From positions 1,059,475 through 1,123,474 of the forward strand of contig MZZL01000403.1 of the NCBI GenBank assembly GCA_002749535.1: DNA of 64,000 nt. Direction: 5' to 3'. Below, piece after piece: positions 31,501 through 43,785 of this stretch. Below the pieces are notes generated by a model. That model had not been told where the DNA came from. It was given only the letters and a program-made list of their open reading frames with translations, and searched no databases. Every line of letters begins with the position of its first letter. Position 1 is the first letter of the stretch. The translations under genes and the position numbers were made by a program. The DNA is from Apophysomyces variabilis (Eukaryota > Mucoromycota > Mucoromycetes > Mucorales > Mucoraceae).

Positions 31501-33532
31501 GAGATCGTCCCTGCTGCAAGTATACTGGCCACTTTATACTGTGCAAAAGAGATGCCTTGACTAGCCGCCTTTTCAAAGTATTCATACCCTAGGGAAGGGT
31601 TGGGCAACACAACGACGCGGCCTTGACGTACAATACCTTCCGTATAGCCTGAGCCAACCCAGTAAAAGGCTTCGGGAAATCCTTCTTTAGCCAAAGCTTT
31701 TAGATCAGAGAATGCTTGAAGAGGATCGCAAAGAAGGCCTCCCCAGCCCCAGGATCGGTAAAGAGCAATCATTAATCGTGCTTTCTGATGAGACCGCATG
31801 AAGTCAAACTCCAGTGATCGAGTATCGGATTGCAGCACCCGTTTAAACCACTGCAATGCTTCATGGTGCTGACTGGTATGATGAAGTAACAATCCTTTCG
31901 AAAGGGCACTGACAACATCGCCACAATGAAAGGCCTTTTCGTAGTATTCTAAAGCGGTTTCGATATCTTGTGTGCAGCCGATTCCATATTGATGCAATTC
32001 ACCTAAGAAGCCGAGGGCACGGGGATCATTTTGCAACGCAGCCTGTCGAAATAACTCATATGCAAGAGTCACGTCTTTCACAACCCCTTGACCCAGATAG
32101 TACATGCTACCTAAAGTGCGTTGGGCAGGCGGGAAATTTGCTTTCGCTGCCACAGTCAAATGCTGCACTGCACGTTCGAAGTCTTGTGATAAGCCATGGC
32201 TACCATTGCGGAAGACAATAGCAGCAGCATAGTGAATAGCAGGATGATTCGGATTGCTAGGATCAACCTTGATACGATGATAATGTGCCTGAGCTTGTTT
32301 GCAGTCTTTGTCAACAAGTTTTCCTTCTCCATACAGCGACGCTAGCAGCAAATTTGCCTTGGCATTATCCTACGTATGTAGACATGTTAGTTTCATATGA
32401 TATGTAATGGTAGTTGTTTTGATTAATATCTTACCTGCTCTGCAGCTGTCTGAAGCCAGAAGATGGCTTCCTGAACATGTTCTTTCAAATCTGCATGATG
32501 TCGTAGTAACCAGTCACCCAGATCAGCCTGGGCAGGAGCGTAATTTTGTTGGGCAGCGTGATGATACCATTCACGCGCCAGGTGGTCATCTTGTCTTTCA
32601 GCCTGCCAACCCATAACATGTTGTGCGATGACATGACCATGATTGGCTGCCTTTTCAAAGAGACCGAGCGCCTTGCTGAAGTCGAGAGCAACTTTCTTAT
32701 GAGCAATTAAACTAGCCGCAAGATATTGCGCGTTAGAAACCAGGTCTACAGGTTCATATTGTGTTGCTGCCCGCTCGAACCACGTGTATGCATTCTGTGG
32801 ATCCACCTTGCCGGAAGGGGTTTTTCCAGAATAATAACAAAATCCAAGAAAGTAAGAAATTTGAACAAGATCCGCCCCCGTCAGCTGACGAGCCAGATGG
32901 ATCAACTCGTGGAAGGCTTCGTCAAGATCCACAGGTGTGCCAAATCCTTCCATCTTGCATTGTGCTATCTTTAGGCGTAACCGAAGATCGTTTGTACTAT
33001 CAGCATCATTTACGAGGGCTGTATATATCTTCTGCTTTGTTTCGTCTAGAAACCTATGTGTGTTTAACGGTGAATTATGAACAAAGGGCAGGCTATATTT
33101 AGATTGAAAGGACATAGAGGACAACGAAGACAACGAGGAGGGTGCTGTACTTGAATCAATGGAAAATAAGGCTGATGTTAACGAGACGGCAGACGAGGTT
33201 GGATCAGTGACAAAGGAAGAACAAGAAGAAAAGCGAGTGCAACCGATTCCAGGCTGGAAAGTTACGGGAATATAAGCAGGTAGGATATCCGAGATGGATT
33301 GTGTACAGTTCGAAAGAACATTATCAGATATGTCTTTGGAATAATCCTCAATACGCGTATTTCTGTTCTCATTTTCTTCTGTGGGTGCCCTGTCGCGCAG
33401 TATGGGTCTCTGTTGCGCTAGTGATGGTATACATGGTGATGCCTTTGGCTGAGGAGTGCATCGTTCTGGGGGTGATGGATAAGACGGTGTCTTTTTCTGT
33501 TTCCGTTTGAGCCTACTATGCTGAGTCCCCAT
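28568..33532 (-). CDS. Giant Sel1-like repeat protein
   Basis: Five exons, 33532..32435, 32369..31003, 30936..30683, 30631..30374 and 30318..28568, sum to 4,728 bp and 1,575 residues with every junction in phase (introns 51-66 bp). What could be taken as four separate ORFs is therefore one gene. The N-terminus starts MGTQHS, fitting an N-myristoylation consensus, followed by about 170 Ser/Pro-rich, probably disordered residues. The rest is made of Sel1-type TPR-like repeats (for example AQRTLGSMYYLGQGVVKDVTLAYELFRQAAL and ALCGLGKLYYSG...DLQKAFEYLLKA). Blocks in the first and second half resemble each other (ALYRSWGWGG and ALYHLNGWGR), suggesting internal duplication. Sel1 proteins are scaffolds (for example Skt5/Chs4 in chitin synthesis, Hrd3 in ERAD); no other domain shows which partner is served here. 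Confidence 0.9.
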
Positions 33533-35681
33533 TATCGACAAAAAGCGAGAGAAAGAAAAGCGGATAAAGAAAGAGATCTTCAATGTTTATATGCAGTCAT
33601 TAACTTTTTGGCGTTCTTTTTCCTGCGCAAATTTACGTCTTTCCTTGTTTGGCAAAACCTTACATTTCCCTGTGTCTGTCATCTTACCTTTGTACCTTAC
33701 ATTTGCTATATACTTACTTACTATTCGTTATGCCTCGCAAGGTGCTTTTTGGATGTTTCTCATTAGGTACTGCTGGGAAAATTTTTTGCATAATAACGAT
33801 AAACTTGCTCTTAGACGAGGTTACACGACTCGCACGGTTCCTTGCGGTCCGAATAACAGAAATTAAACAAACTCGCTTAAATAATTTAAGCACACGATCA
33901 ATTTGTTTGAAATAAAGCCCAATCCATTAAGTATCTTGTCAAAAAGTTCATAGAAAACTATGAACTTGGCTTCCTTCGATCAAGCTGCTCTGAAACATAC
34001 TAAGAGAAAAAGAGACGAACCATTATGATGACAGATGATAGATCAGCTGTTCTTTGATTCCGAAGGGCGTATAAATTTCCGTTATTGCCATTGTGTCACT
34101 TTGTTACAACTTGTTTAATCTTATACGCAGGCCTTGTAACTGGCTATTCTCTGGCTATGTCTATTCAGGTCCCTGTGTCATAGAAAGTAAAAAACTCCAA
34201 GGAGATTTATCTGTATAATTAAAGAAATTTGGCGAGCAAAAACTAATTGCGATTCGTTCTTGAACCGATATGTCCCAGATTCTATCCTCTTTTATTTAGT
34301 TGTGTGCAACAAGCTACCCCACAAACGCCCTTGTCAAAAACAAAGGTCCTGCTTTCCTAATACAGACTTAACAATCCATCATATACATGTCTCTGTTGCT
34401 CTTTCTTTCTCTTAGCTATTACGAAAACATACATACAAGTTGGTTCGATAAAGATGAATGATGAAATAATATGGACGCGCATATGGAATGCTAGATTCTG
34501 GTCTTCTTTAGGTCGTTGCAAAGATTAGAAACTCTTTCTCTAATAAAGCAATAACCTTTCGCGTGCACTATAGTGGACATAACCATAAGATTATTCAACT
34601 GGTGCTGTGCAAAGAAACATGATTAGAAAAAGATAAGATCTTTATAACATATACGGATTGAGAAATGGCCCAATCGTTCAAACTCAAATTGAGAGGAGTT
34701 TTTAATGTATCAGCTGTTGCCGAGACTAGGTCTACAAGACGTAAAGCTACGTATATAGCATAATCTTTGATTGTTATTAGATGATATGTAGACGATCAGC
34801 ATGGTGCTGCTAAATGTACAGCGTAATGCGCGCATTATTTTTGTGATTTGTGGAACAACCCGTCTTGTTCTCGACAAACGTAAATGCAAAGGAATCTTTG
34901 CCCAATAAATCGACGAAGATGTATCAGTCAATCATTGACTTTGCGAATATCTGAGTAAGTCATATAGGCATTTTCACAGCTGTTATTTCAGCAGACACTT
35001 TTTCTGCCCATATTTATGAGTCCCCCCCCTAAAGCTACGTTGGAATGGGTGAGGTTAGATCGTTTTTATCGTTCGCTATTCTGCAGATATCTGTTTTAGG
35101 AGGAAGCAAACGAAGTTAGCGGTGTCCCACCAGTTCCCTGTAATTCATGACAGTCTTAGCCAGATAACTATTGGATTGGCATGTTATCAGTTATTGTTGC
35201 TAAACAATCAATGTCGCTTTGGTAACGCTAAAGTAGTTCCTTCTATAATTATGAGCGCGCCCTTACCAGCTGGTCGGCAGGTGATGGCTCAGTCAAAATA
35301 ACCACTTGGCTTGTTGATGTTCTTCTTCTTCCAGGGTATGGAACACTGAAAAAGGAAACAACGGGCTTAAGAAAGTGGCTGACAGATCAGCGCCATTCCA
35401 GCTGACTATCTTCGTCACTGTAACCTTAAGACTAAGGGGCCAGGTATCAAACTCCACTTTCATTGGCACTATCGTTTCTTTTTTGGAAACACTGCGTCTA
35501 TCCGTTTTGGTCACATCGGGAAAACCAGCCTTGCCAAAGGACAACGTTATTGGCTACGGACAAAGTTCGTAGTCCGCAGTTGTTATCGGTGGAAATTCCT
35601 TTATTCAGTCATTATAGGATACTCCATGGAAAGAGATGCATATCAACATGAAAAGACAAGTAAATCAAAGATCTCAAAAGT
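33533..35681. other. Intergenic, 2.1 kb
   Basis: No supported gene. Overlapping frames at 33518-33915 (plus) and 34710-34931 or 35293-35544 (minus) have no recognisable domains. The left side is the promoter of the Sel1 gene. Confidence 0.4.
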
Positions 35682-37184
35682 CTATTGTGTCAGAAGTGCA
35701 TCAAGAGAGGCAATAACCTATTCAATCCATTACCAGGAATTAGATAAAATTCATTTTTATAAAATACTACTTACGGCATGGATATCCGGTCGCTGTTCAG
35801 GATTAACAGTCAGCATCGACCTGATGCATTCTCGAAAACCTTCGGTATATGGATCCTCAGCCGGAAACTTGTATTGCCCATTCAGAATCGCAAGTGCTAA
35901 TGAACCACCAACTTCGTTAATGTTGGCTTCAAATGGGCTTTGTCCATACGCAGCTGCGTACAGTGTACAGCCAAGACTCTAACATAAATGATTTAATTCT
36001 CATTGTCTAGCTCTCACAAAAAGTTCCACACCCAAATATCAACTTTTTCGTCTAATGTAGTGCCTGTTTGTACATCGTATAACTCTGGAGCTCTGTAAGA
36101 CATAGTCGAACGTTCAGCTGCAATATCCTAACCAAACCTATAAGCTACGCTTCTCATAGATGCCCTCAAATTTACCTGCTGCAGCAGCGCATCTTGGCGT
36201 GTGTTCACAGATATCCTGGCTTTAGTGATCGATCCGAAATCCATTAACACTGCCGACCGCCCGTCATCTGAAATCAAAATATTGCCTGGTTTCAAATCCC
36301 TATGAGCTACATCGATGACATTATTAGTTCCGATATAACAACGATTCCCGTCTCAGCATCCTCATTACCATAAGGCACAATCTGGTCAAGCGTTTTGTTA
36401 CTATCCTCCAAGAATCGGTTCCTTGCGGCGTTAGGACCTAATGGTGGCTCTGGTAACTCAAGAGGAACTTCTGATATAGGAGATGATGTCAAAAAATCCT
36501 CATTTGATGGTATGTCCTCTTCAGCGGTTGTCATCGGCACGGTAGGAAGGCTATAGGTATGTAGAACGCGCACAGCATAGCAAACATTGCGGAACAAATG
36601 CAAAAGATGTCTCTCTTGAAACCGTGTTTTGCTTAGATTGTTTGCGTTGATGCTATCCTGAAGGTTGCCACGCTATAGTTCATTGCGTACTGATGGTCAA
36701 TAATGTTTGTAATGTGATATTCGCGGGTACTGACCTTATAAAACGGTAAAAAGATATACACAATCTTTGTACCATCCTGATCTGTCATAACAAAGGTATC
36801 CTACCCTACCGCATTATAAGCGAGTTATGAGATGCTAAAGACTTTTACCAAGATTCGGATGATATTTTCGTGCTGAAACATTCTGTACATATCGACTTCA
36901 CGCATAGCGTCGGCAACGGCTTCACTTCCCAACGGACAACGAATTTTTTTCAAAGCAACCAAGCGCCCTGTGAGTACATCCTGAACCAGATAAACGAAAG
37001 AGAAACCTCTACGCATAACTTTCAGATCCATTATGTCGGGTTACATTTCGTCATTCAATTGTTACCCCTCTCCAAGTAACCGGATCACTTTAAACGTTCT
37101 CTTGTTAATCCGTATCGTTGGGTTTGGGAAGCAACATGATGTCAAGGCATAGATTGTGTCTCGGAATGTGTTGAGGAGTGACAT
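35682..37184 (-). CDS. ENV7: Env7/STK16-type serine/threonine protein kinase
   Basis: Eight exons, 37184..37066, 37008..36849, 36800..36735, 36672..36369, 36306..36176, 36127..36032, 35978..35775 and 35717..35682, total 1,116 bp and 371 residues (introns 48-62 bp). Motifs in order: N-terminal Cys-Cys (SCCFP, about residues 13-17), the Gly loop LLGEGGFSFVYL formed across the first splice, VALKKI, HRDLKPGN formed across a splice (PYAHRDL), MDFGS, YRAPELY and DIWSLGC. This is the NAK-family STK16/Env7 group. Yeast Env7 is anchored to the vacuole by palmitoylation of a similar N-terminal Cys cluster and controls membrane fusion, so the same is inferred here. An acidic/Pro-rich insert of about 70 residues sits just before the catalytic HRD, in the region where Env7-type kinases carry an insert. 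All catalytic residues are present. Confidence 0.93.
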
Positions 37185-40169
37185 ATAATAGGTAACTGGG
37201 AGTTAAGCAAGAACGGCGGAAACCTAGGAAATGGATTTGACCTTCGCCCAACAACGCCGACCAAACACTGGTATACCATTGGCGGAAAAAACAGATGCCC
37301 TTCTTCACGTGTGGATAGCATAGTCCAGCCTTGACAATGTAGATTTATGAGAGGATCTTGACCTCAAGCAACCAATAGTGAGACGTAACTATTCTCCCCT
37401 TTATTAGTACAAAGGTACCGGAACTTTGCCGCATTTTATTATACAATATAGCAAGCAACACTTAATCCATTTGCGGATTACTGTTCTGCTATGCGTCTGG
37501 CAGTTCTTGTCATAATGATAGGGTTATACCATCAGCAAAGCTTTGATAAGATGAGAAAGATGCACAGAATCCGCTTGCAAAGAAAAAGAGATAGTATACA
37601 ACGATAGTTCCTATGGCGTCTTAACGATGTGTATCTTCAGTGATACTCAAAATTTGTGTTAGAACCAGATTCCTATATCGTAAGGTAAAAGACCTTGGAA
37701 TCAACGTCAAACCGTGGCTTCAGATTACACCATTTTTTATCACATATACTTAGTAACTCCATGTCAATAGGTTTTATGTACTAGAATGTTTATTGCGACC
37801 GGTAATACTAAAATGGTAACTGCATCACATTTAAATGTACTAATGCCGAATAGGAGTGAATGACATCAATTTCTACGTTTTCAGGCCTAAAGTGTTCACT
37901 GGCAAACTTTCTTTGTCTCCATATTTTTATCTAGACATTGTCTAGACTGGCGTTAGCGATACAGTAAAAAGCGTCGGCAAAATGGTGTCTTGGAAACTTG
38001 AAGGATCGTTTTGAGACTTGAAAGATTTCATTGCTTAGAATTCGTTTCTACCGGTTGCTGGTTTCTTTCTGGGTCCTAATGCCGTTACCGTAAAAATAAA
38101 ATAGAAACATATACATCAGGGATGTTGATAGGCTGCTGCAGGATTACTTTTTAAGTCTGTGACGGAAGATATGCATTCTTAGGATCAAGGTAAAACGGAA
38201 ACAACCGCAGATTCCACAATACAGAGAAAATGGTTCCTAGCATTACGTTACGGCCACGGTTGTTTCTGCTAGAATAATCTGCAAAAGCTGCACGTTACAG
38301 CAGATTCAAAAAAATCATATTTCAACATTCGGTTATGAGAAACAAAGTTATACATATCCTCATGGTTGCGCATCATCGCTCTGCAATCTGGAGAGACCGA
38401 GATAGCCAACATCAATTTTTCTTTGTATATGTAAGTACAGTTCGTATTGTCTTAATCAGGCTAGACGCCGACGCTCTAGACTGGTATTGTATGGGTTGTC
38501 CCTTCTTCATAGCCAGAACAGCATATGGACCAAATTTTAGGTTCTTGTGAAGTCATCCAGGGGGCTTCCTGTAGGTATCTTTATAACCTTATTGCTGCAA
38601 CGCTGCAAGAAGTCTAATAAGATGGAACGAGCTTGAAGTCCAAACTGACCAATTATAATTTAACTGATACAGAACAGTATTGCCCTAGCAGTGTCAGCTA
38701 TTGGATAAGCCTATACATAATTTAAAATGTCAGTGCATACGGCGCAGAGCGGAGTAATGGTGCAGGGGATCAAGCTATAAACCGGATAACACTTGTGAAT
38801 AAATATCTCACCCAAAAAAAGACAAGAAAAAATGAAAAGAGCGTAACACAGCATATACTGCAGACAATAAACATACCAGAGGGGAAGTGGCATTCGGGGG
38901 TTGTTATTGGAATTAATTGAGAACGATGCATCTCTTCACTCGGAACAAGAAAGAAAAAGATTAATTGCGATTATCGATTTTAAGCTAATAAAACCGACTC
39001 CAAGATAATTTACGATAGCTTAAATGCAATAATGACGGCCGCAAAATAATCATTGTGAATATGTGCGAAAAGGTACACAGAATACCAGGTACTTCATAAT
39101 ATATCTGAGACTGCAACAGGGCACAATTGGCATAATGTCCTAAAAATAGGTTACACTAGCACAGAAATAAAATGGCGGGAACGTGCGTAAATAAACAGAC
39201 ATCGTCCATTCTTCAAGAGGGATACGGACAAAGCAAGCAAGTCATGCTGCAGAGTGAATTGATATTGATCCTAACGCAATTATTTGGCAGATTCCTTTGT
39301 AACAAACACCCAAAGCAAATAATAAAGAAAGCTAACAGTCCATAAGAATATTAGTCACCACCTGCATCCTATTCCTCCGGACAGGATTATAAACAACTGA
39401 TAGATTTATTGTTTCCGACTGTTATAAATGCTATATTGACGCCTAACAAGGGCGACACGTAGCAAGGAAAGATAACAAGCAATCCCTTGAATAAAGACCC
39501 TTTTGTCAACAAGAATCAATTTTGGATATAAGCCTGCTTTTTTTTTTTTGCAGAATGGCCTCCGTTTTGCCACAACAGGGCAACCATACTTTTCGAGTAA
39601 AGTGCAGAAGGGGACAGAGGGCATTAATGGTCCTATTTGCTTTTGTTGTTATTACGTACTGCATTTCAAGCACAACTATTTGATGCAATTGGTACTATCC
39701 GGTAAAATCTAGCGATGTAAAATGTGTGTCTAAGTATAAAACTAGGGACCAATTGACATAAACAGGTAAGTACAAAAACGTGGAATACTGGAATAAAGGT
39801 AAAAATAATATGAAGCCAAAACCGAAGAAGACAGGACAGAAAAGGTTAAAGGAGGAAATAGAAATGACGAGAAAAGCTAACAACAAGGAGGCAGTTTCGT
39901 GGAAGTCGTAAAGTCGCGTCAAGCATGGATCCTCTAAACAGGATTCGTCGATCATGCTTTTCCCCCCTTTATTTTTTTGTCCTGCATGTAGATGCAAAAC
40001 TTGTAAAGCAGCGAGGACATCAGTATTAGCTTACAAAAGAGACCGAGTGATACAAGGATAGGAGGCACCTAAATTGTATATAATACTACTTCCCTGATAA
40101 CACTTTCTTTTTAAACCTTTTCCTTTTGAACCCCGATTTTCTTTATCTTCTTGTTTCCCTTGCAACAAC
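37185..40169. other. Intergenic, 3 kb, AT-rich
   Basis: I found no gene, tRNA or clear repeat. Frames of 60-100 codons (for example 39406-39997) have no recognisable domains. It separates divergently transcribed genes. Confidence 0.45.
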
Positions 40170-41996
40170 ATGGGTTTTTTACGATTTCTAAGGAAAAAGA
40201 AAGAACGAAAAGTATCAGCAACGAAATCATCAAAGGAACCATCACGACAGCCTCGTATCAATGACCAATCGCCTGCACCCGTTTCTGAATCGCCCACTAA
40301 ATCCCCAATCGCAGATTCTTTCATGAACTATAGCAATTTATCTAACATCGAGTACAGAAATAGTAGCTTACTTGACGACATCCTGAAGGACCTACCCTCC
40401 GCTAGCTCAATTACAGTATCATCAAAGAATATATCCCGTGGCGATAACTATGATGATACAAATGTACCAACTTTGTCACCAGCGGTACGCCACAGCTCTA
40501 TCCTAAAGAAACGCGAGCACCCTGCATCAAAGGTTCCTTCGGAGTTGGTGGATTTGGGAATCACGACGCTTAACACGGTCAGGTCGCCTACCCCTGCCCC
40601 TGTCCCTCCATCTAGCAACGTTGTTAGTCCAAAAGCCTTGGCCAACAAAACACCATCCAAGTATCATTTAGGTTCTGTATCTGATTCTGATGTCTCGGAC
40701 TCAGAAATATCATCTGTCGTAACGCCTGAACCACCTAAAGTCCAACATAAAGTAACTGCGCCATCCCCAGATCTACTTATGGCACGAATGAAAGAGCGAC
40801 ATCGTCAGGAGTGCCGGCGATCTTTGCAGTGTACAACAACAAAACCAACATCTGCATGTTTACCGCCGAGCCCATATCGTCCAACGCCATCTATACACAA
40901 CATGCATTCTGTAGAATCTTTACCACGAGCAGTTATACAGCCTTCCTACTCTTCGCACTCGCTAGTTCCCAACCATCTTGTTCGTTCTACATCCGCAGTG
41001 ACAGATTTGTATCGTTATAACCATATAGCTCCTAAACCGGAGAATGTTGTGCGACAAGTACCTGTCGTTCCAATTGTGCATCCGATCCCAGAATCAAAGC
41101 TACCCCGTTCAATATCAGCTCATTATGGTATTTCTTCACGCCCGCAATCATTCACTCCTGGCCTACCGATCCCTCCTACTCCGCAAATACCGTTGCCACC
41201 AAGGGCTACTTCTGTCGATCGCAGCGCGGAAAAGATAGAGCCGGTCAAACAACCTCGTCAACAATACCAACCACAGCTTACGCCACCAACGCCACCACCA
41301 GAACCAAAATCACAGATTTCACAGTTACAAAAACCAGATGGTGAAAGAGATGAGATAACACACCTTCCACTAAAACTAAGAACAGAATTAAATACTATGC
41401 GTCTGCGAAAATCGCAATACTCCGTACCTAATTTACGGATGTTGGTGGAAGAAAGTCAACCAGTACTGGAAGAACCACTGCCTAAGAAGGCGCCTTCACC
41501 GCCTCCTACGCCACCTCCAATCGCAACAACAGGTGCTGAAGATCAGAAGCAAACCAAAGAAGTGGACTCCGATGCCATTTCCACACACACTTGTCGAATC
41601 CAGAGCTTTTGTTGCCAAGAAAAGGATGAAAGGTGCGCTGGGCATAAGCATCATTCGTGTCAGTACGCTGCGCCCCGGCATTGCCACCATCGATGCAATA
41701 TTCGTATATGTCCTCCTTCTCGCCATCATCACCACCATCACCAACAACAAAGGCAACATCCAACTTTGTATGCTTGTATTTCAAAATCCACTTCTTGCAT
41801 GAGTGTAGCGGAGTCTGTTACCAAAGATTCAACGCAGGAAGCCAAGGTACGATTGGCTAAACACAAACACCTAGTTCAGCAGCAACAGCAACATCATCAC
41901 TACTACCACCACTACCATCATCATCATTATCACTGTGATTCTCAGACTCAACCTAAACATCCATTGTCCGTTTGTTCTCACCAATCCCACGCTTAA
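40170..41996 (+). CDS. Disordered Pro/Ser-rich protein with Cys/His-rich tail
   Basis: Single-exon gene of 608 residues from ATG 40170. No catalytic domain is recognised. The N-terminus is very basic (MGFLRFLRKKKERK). Residues 30-450 are Ser/Pro-rich and probably disordered, with many proline-rich segments (PTPAPVPPSS, PTPQIPLPPR, TPPTPPPEPK, PPPTPPPIA) of the kind bound by SH3 or WW domains. After about residue 470 comes an unusual Cys/His-rich region (CRIQSFCCQEKDERCAGHKHHSCQY, HCHHRCNIRIC) and then runs of His and Gln (HHHHHHQQQ; LVQQQQQHHHYYHHYHHHH). The Cys/His pattern could bind zinc or copper, but fits no zinc-finger class I know. The long uninterrupted frame with a good start makes it a real gene; function is unknown. 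Confidence 0.8.
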   Translation: MGFLRFLRKKKERKVSATKSSKEPSRQPRINDQSPAPVSESPTKSPIADSFMNYSNLSNIEYRNSSLLDDILKDLPSASSITVSSKNISRGDNYDDTNVPTLSPAVRHSSILKKREHPASKVPSELVDLGITTLNTVRSPTPAPVPPSSNVVSPKALANKTPSKYHLGSVSDSDVSDSEISSVVTPEPPKVQHKVTAPSPDLLMARMKERHRQECRRSLQCTTTKPTSACLPPSPYRPTPSIHNMHSVESLPRAVIQPSYSSHSLVPNHLVRSTSAVTDLYRYNHIAPKPENVVRQVPVVPIVHPIPESKLPRSISAHYGISSRPQSFTPGLPIPPTPQIPLPPRATSVDRSAEKIEPVKQPRQQYQPQLTPPTPPPEPKSQISQLQKPDGERDEITHLPLKLRTELNTMRLRKSQYSVPNLRMLVEESQPVLEEPLPKKAPSPPPTPPPIATTGAEDQKQTKEVDSDAISTHTCRIQSFCCQEKDERCAGHKHHSCQYAAPRHCHHRCNIRICPPSRHHHHHHQQQRQHPTLYACISKSTSCMSVAESVTKDSTQEAKVRLAKHKHLVQQQQQHHHYYHHYHHHHYHCDSQTQPKHPLSVCSHQSHA

Positions 41997-42572
41997 TATA
42001 CAAAGTTATTATTTTGCTTTGTTGACCGTTATTATCGATACCCTTCTAGTATCATAACTTGTTATGTAATAAAATTCTTTACTTCAATAATATTAGAATA
42101 TTGATTCCCCTTCCAAGATAAACGGGGTGACTAACTATTTTTGTTATTCAGGGATAAGGGATTGTACATGAATGATTTAACGGTGTTGGTTAGGTGCCGA
42201 TTTTAGAGTATCGCCGTATATGTATATGCCTGTCTCAAACACGTTATCATGGGTAAAATTTCTTGAACTTGTTTTATTTATACATGGTATTTGCCTACAT
42301 TCACAAAGAAAAAAATAAACCTGCCGGAATGTAACCATGTCTTTGGAGGCTATCACATTGTCCTTACCCTCGCGCAAAGCTACTATAACCGCTGCCTTTA
42401 ATGATCAAAACTGTATACCTGATTACTCATGCTCTTAAAAAGCAATTCAAGATGGTAATTATTGTATGCGGGAAAAAATTCGTAAATAGTTTGCCAAAAG
42501 GTCAAATCAAGCATATGTGTGTCAACATACATATTATTTGCTTTTTCGCTTTAAATAATGCTAAACAGAACA
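41997..42572. other. Convergent intergenic region
   Basis: Spacer between convergent genes; only short unremarkable frames. Confidence 0.5.
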
Positions 42573-43785
42573 TTATACGTCCAGAGATACCATGTGAGCC
42601 GCATGATAGCGATCGCCTTGAATGTTAGCTTCATCAAACACTTTTCTCATTTCAGCAATTTCTTCAGGTGTCAGCTCAATGTCCCCAGCAGCAAAGTTTT
42701 GCTCAAGGTACTTGATCTTCTTTGTTCCCGGGATCACAACAAACTCTGGTCCTTGCGCAAGTACCCATGCTAACACAAACTGGCTAGCTGCAACCCCTTT
42801 CTTGGCTGCTAGCTGTTCAATCTTGTGTACAACCTCCAAGTTCTTAGGGAAGTTTTCGGCCGAGTATCGTGGAGCATGACGGCGGAAGTCGTTTTCGTCA
42901 AAGTCATCGATGGATTTGATTGCACCCGTTAGCATTCCACGACCCAAAGGTGAACTAGCACAAACCATCCATGAGTAAACAGGAAATAGATAGACCAAGT
43001 AAAAACCAATTCGTTGTACTTACTAGCAGACAACTGTAACGCCAAGTTCACGTGCTGCTTCCAATAACCCGTTCTTTTCGATGTCCAAAGACCATGGAGA
43101 GTATTCCATCTCGACCGCAGCGATGGGATGCACTTTATAGGCGCGACGAAGTGTTTCGGCGGAGCATTCCGAAAGACCAAGATATCGCACACGTCCTTCT
43201 TTGACTAGTTCAGCCATGGCTTTCACCGTTTCTTCAATCGGGCTAACAGACGCTCGAATGAGATATCCATTTTGTATATAGATGGATGTACTTACGTATC
43301 CTTATCCACTCGGTGTTAATAGTATAAATCCATGTAGGAGACTCCGAGGTTCTTCAGACTTTTCTCAAACTGTTGACGGATATATTCTGGTTTGCCAGAG
43401 ACACCAAGGAAGTTTCCGTCTTCATCTCGGACCTTGCCAAATTTGGTACAGAGGAATATCTTCTCGCGGTGATTCTTAAGTACACGACCCAAAAGTCGTT
43501 CATTGTGTCCACAACCGTACATATCAGCCGTGTCCCAAAAAGTGCATCTGGTAGGTATTAGTTTCTATTAATAGCAAGATCGGGAATACATACCCAAGCT
43601 CTACAGCTCGTTCCAAGGTTTTGACGCTGTCTTCGTCATCGGTTTTACCGTAGAATTCACTCATTCTGAATGCTACTGTCAGCGGGTTTCTGATCGCCAT
43701 ATTCATAGTTAGCTTACCCCATGCATCCCAAGCCAACTGCATTGATGCTTGGTCCATTTCTACCGAGTTGCTTAATCATAACCAT
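42573..43785 (-). CDS. Aldo-keto reductase, interrupted by one in-frame stop
   Basis: NADPH-dependent (alpha/beta)8-barrel oxidoreductase of the fungal AKR type often annotated as aldo/keto reductase or pyridoxal reductase. Five exons, 43785..43718, 43665..43594, 43547..43296, 43242..43024 and 42954..42573, total 993 bp (331 codons including stop). The catalytic tetrad is readable: Asp and Tyr in WDTADMYG, Lys in FLCTKFGK, His in the segment HRVDKDT. The cofactor-binding C-terminal part [15 protein letters not shown] is present. However, codon 124 (43316-43318) is TAA, directly before the catalytic His, where relatives have Gln (DLYYQHRVD type): a single CAA-to-TAA change. Frame and all splice sites are otherwise preserved, so this is a very recent pseudogene, a polymorphic null allele or a sequencing error. 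Confidence 0.85.

Noticed and set aside
35293..35544. 83-codon minus ORF downstream of the Env7-type kinase
   Set aside because: The kinase ends at 35682 with an in-frame stop and nothing links this frame to it; no domain recognised.
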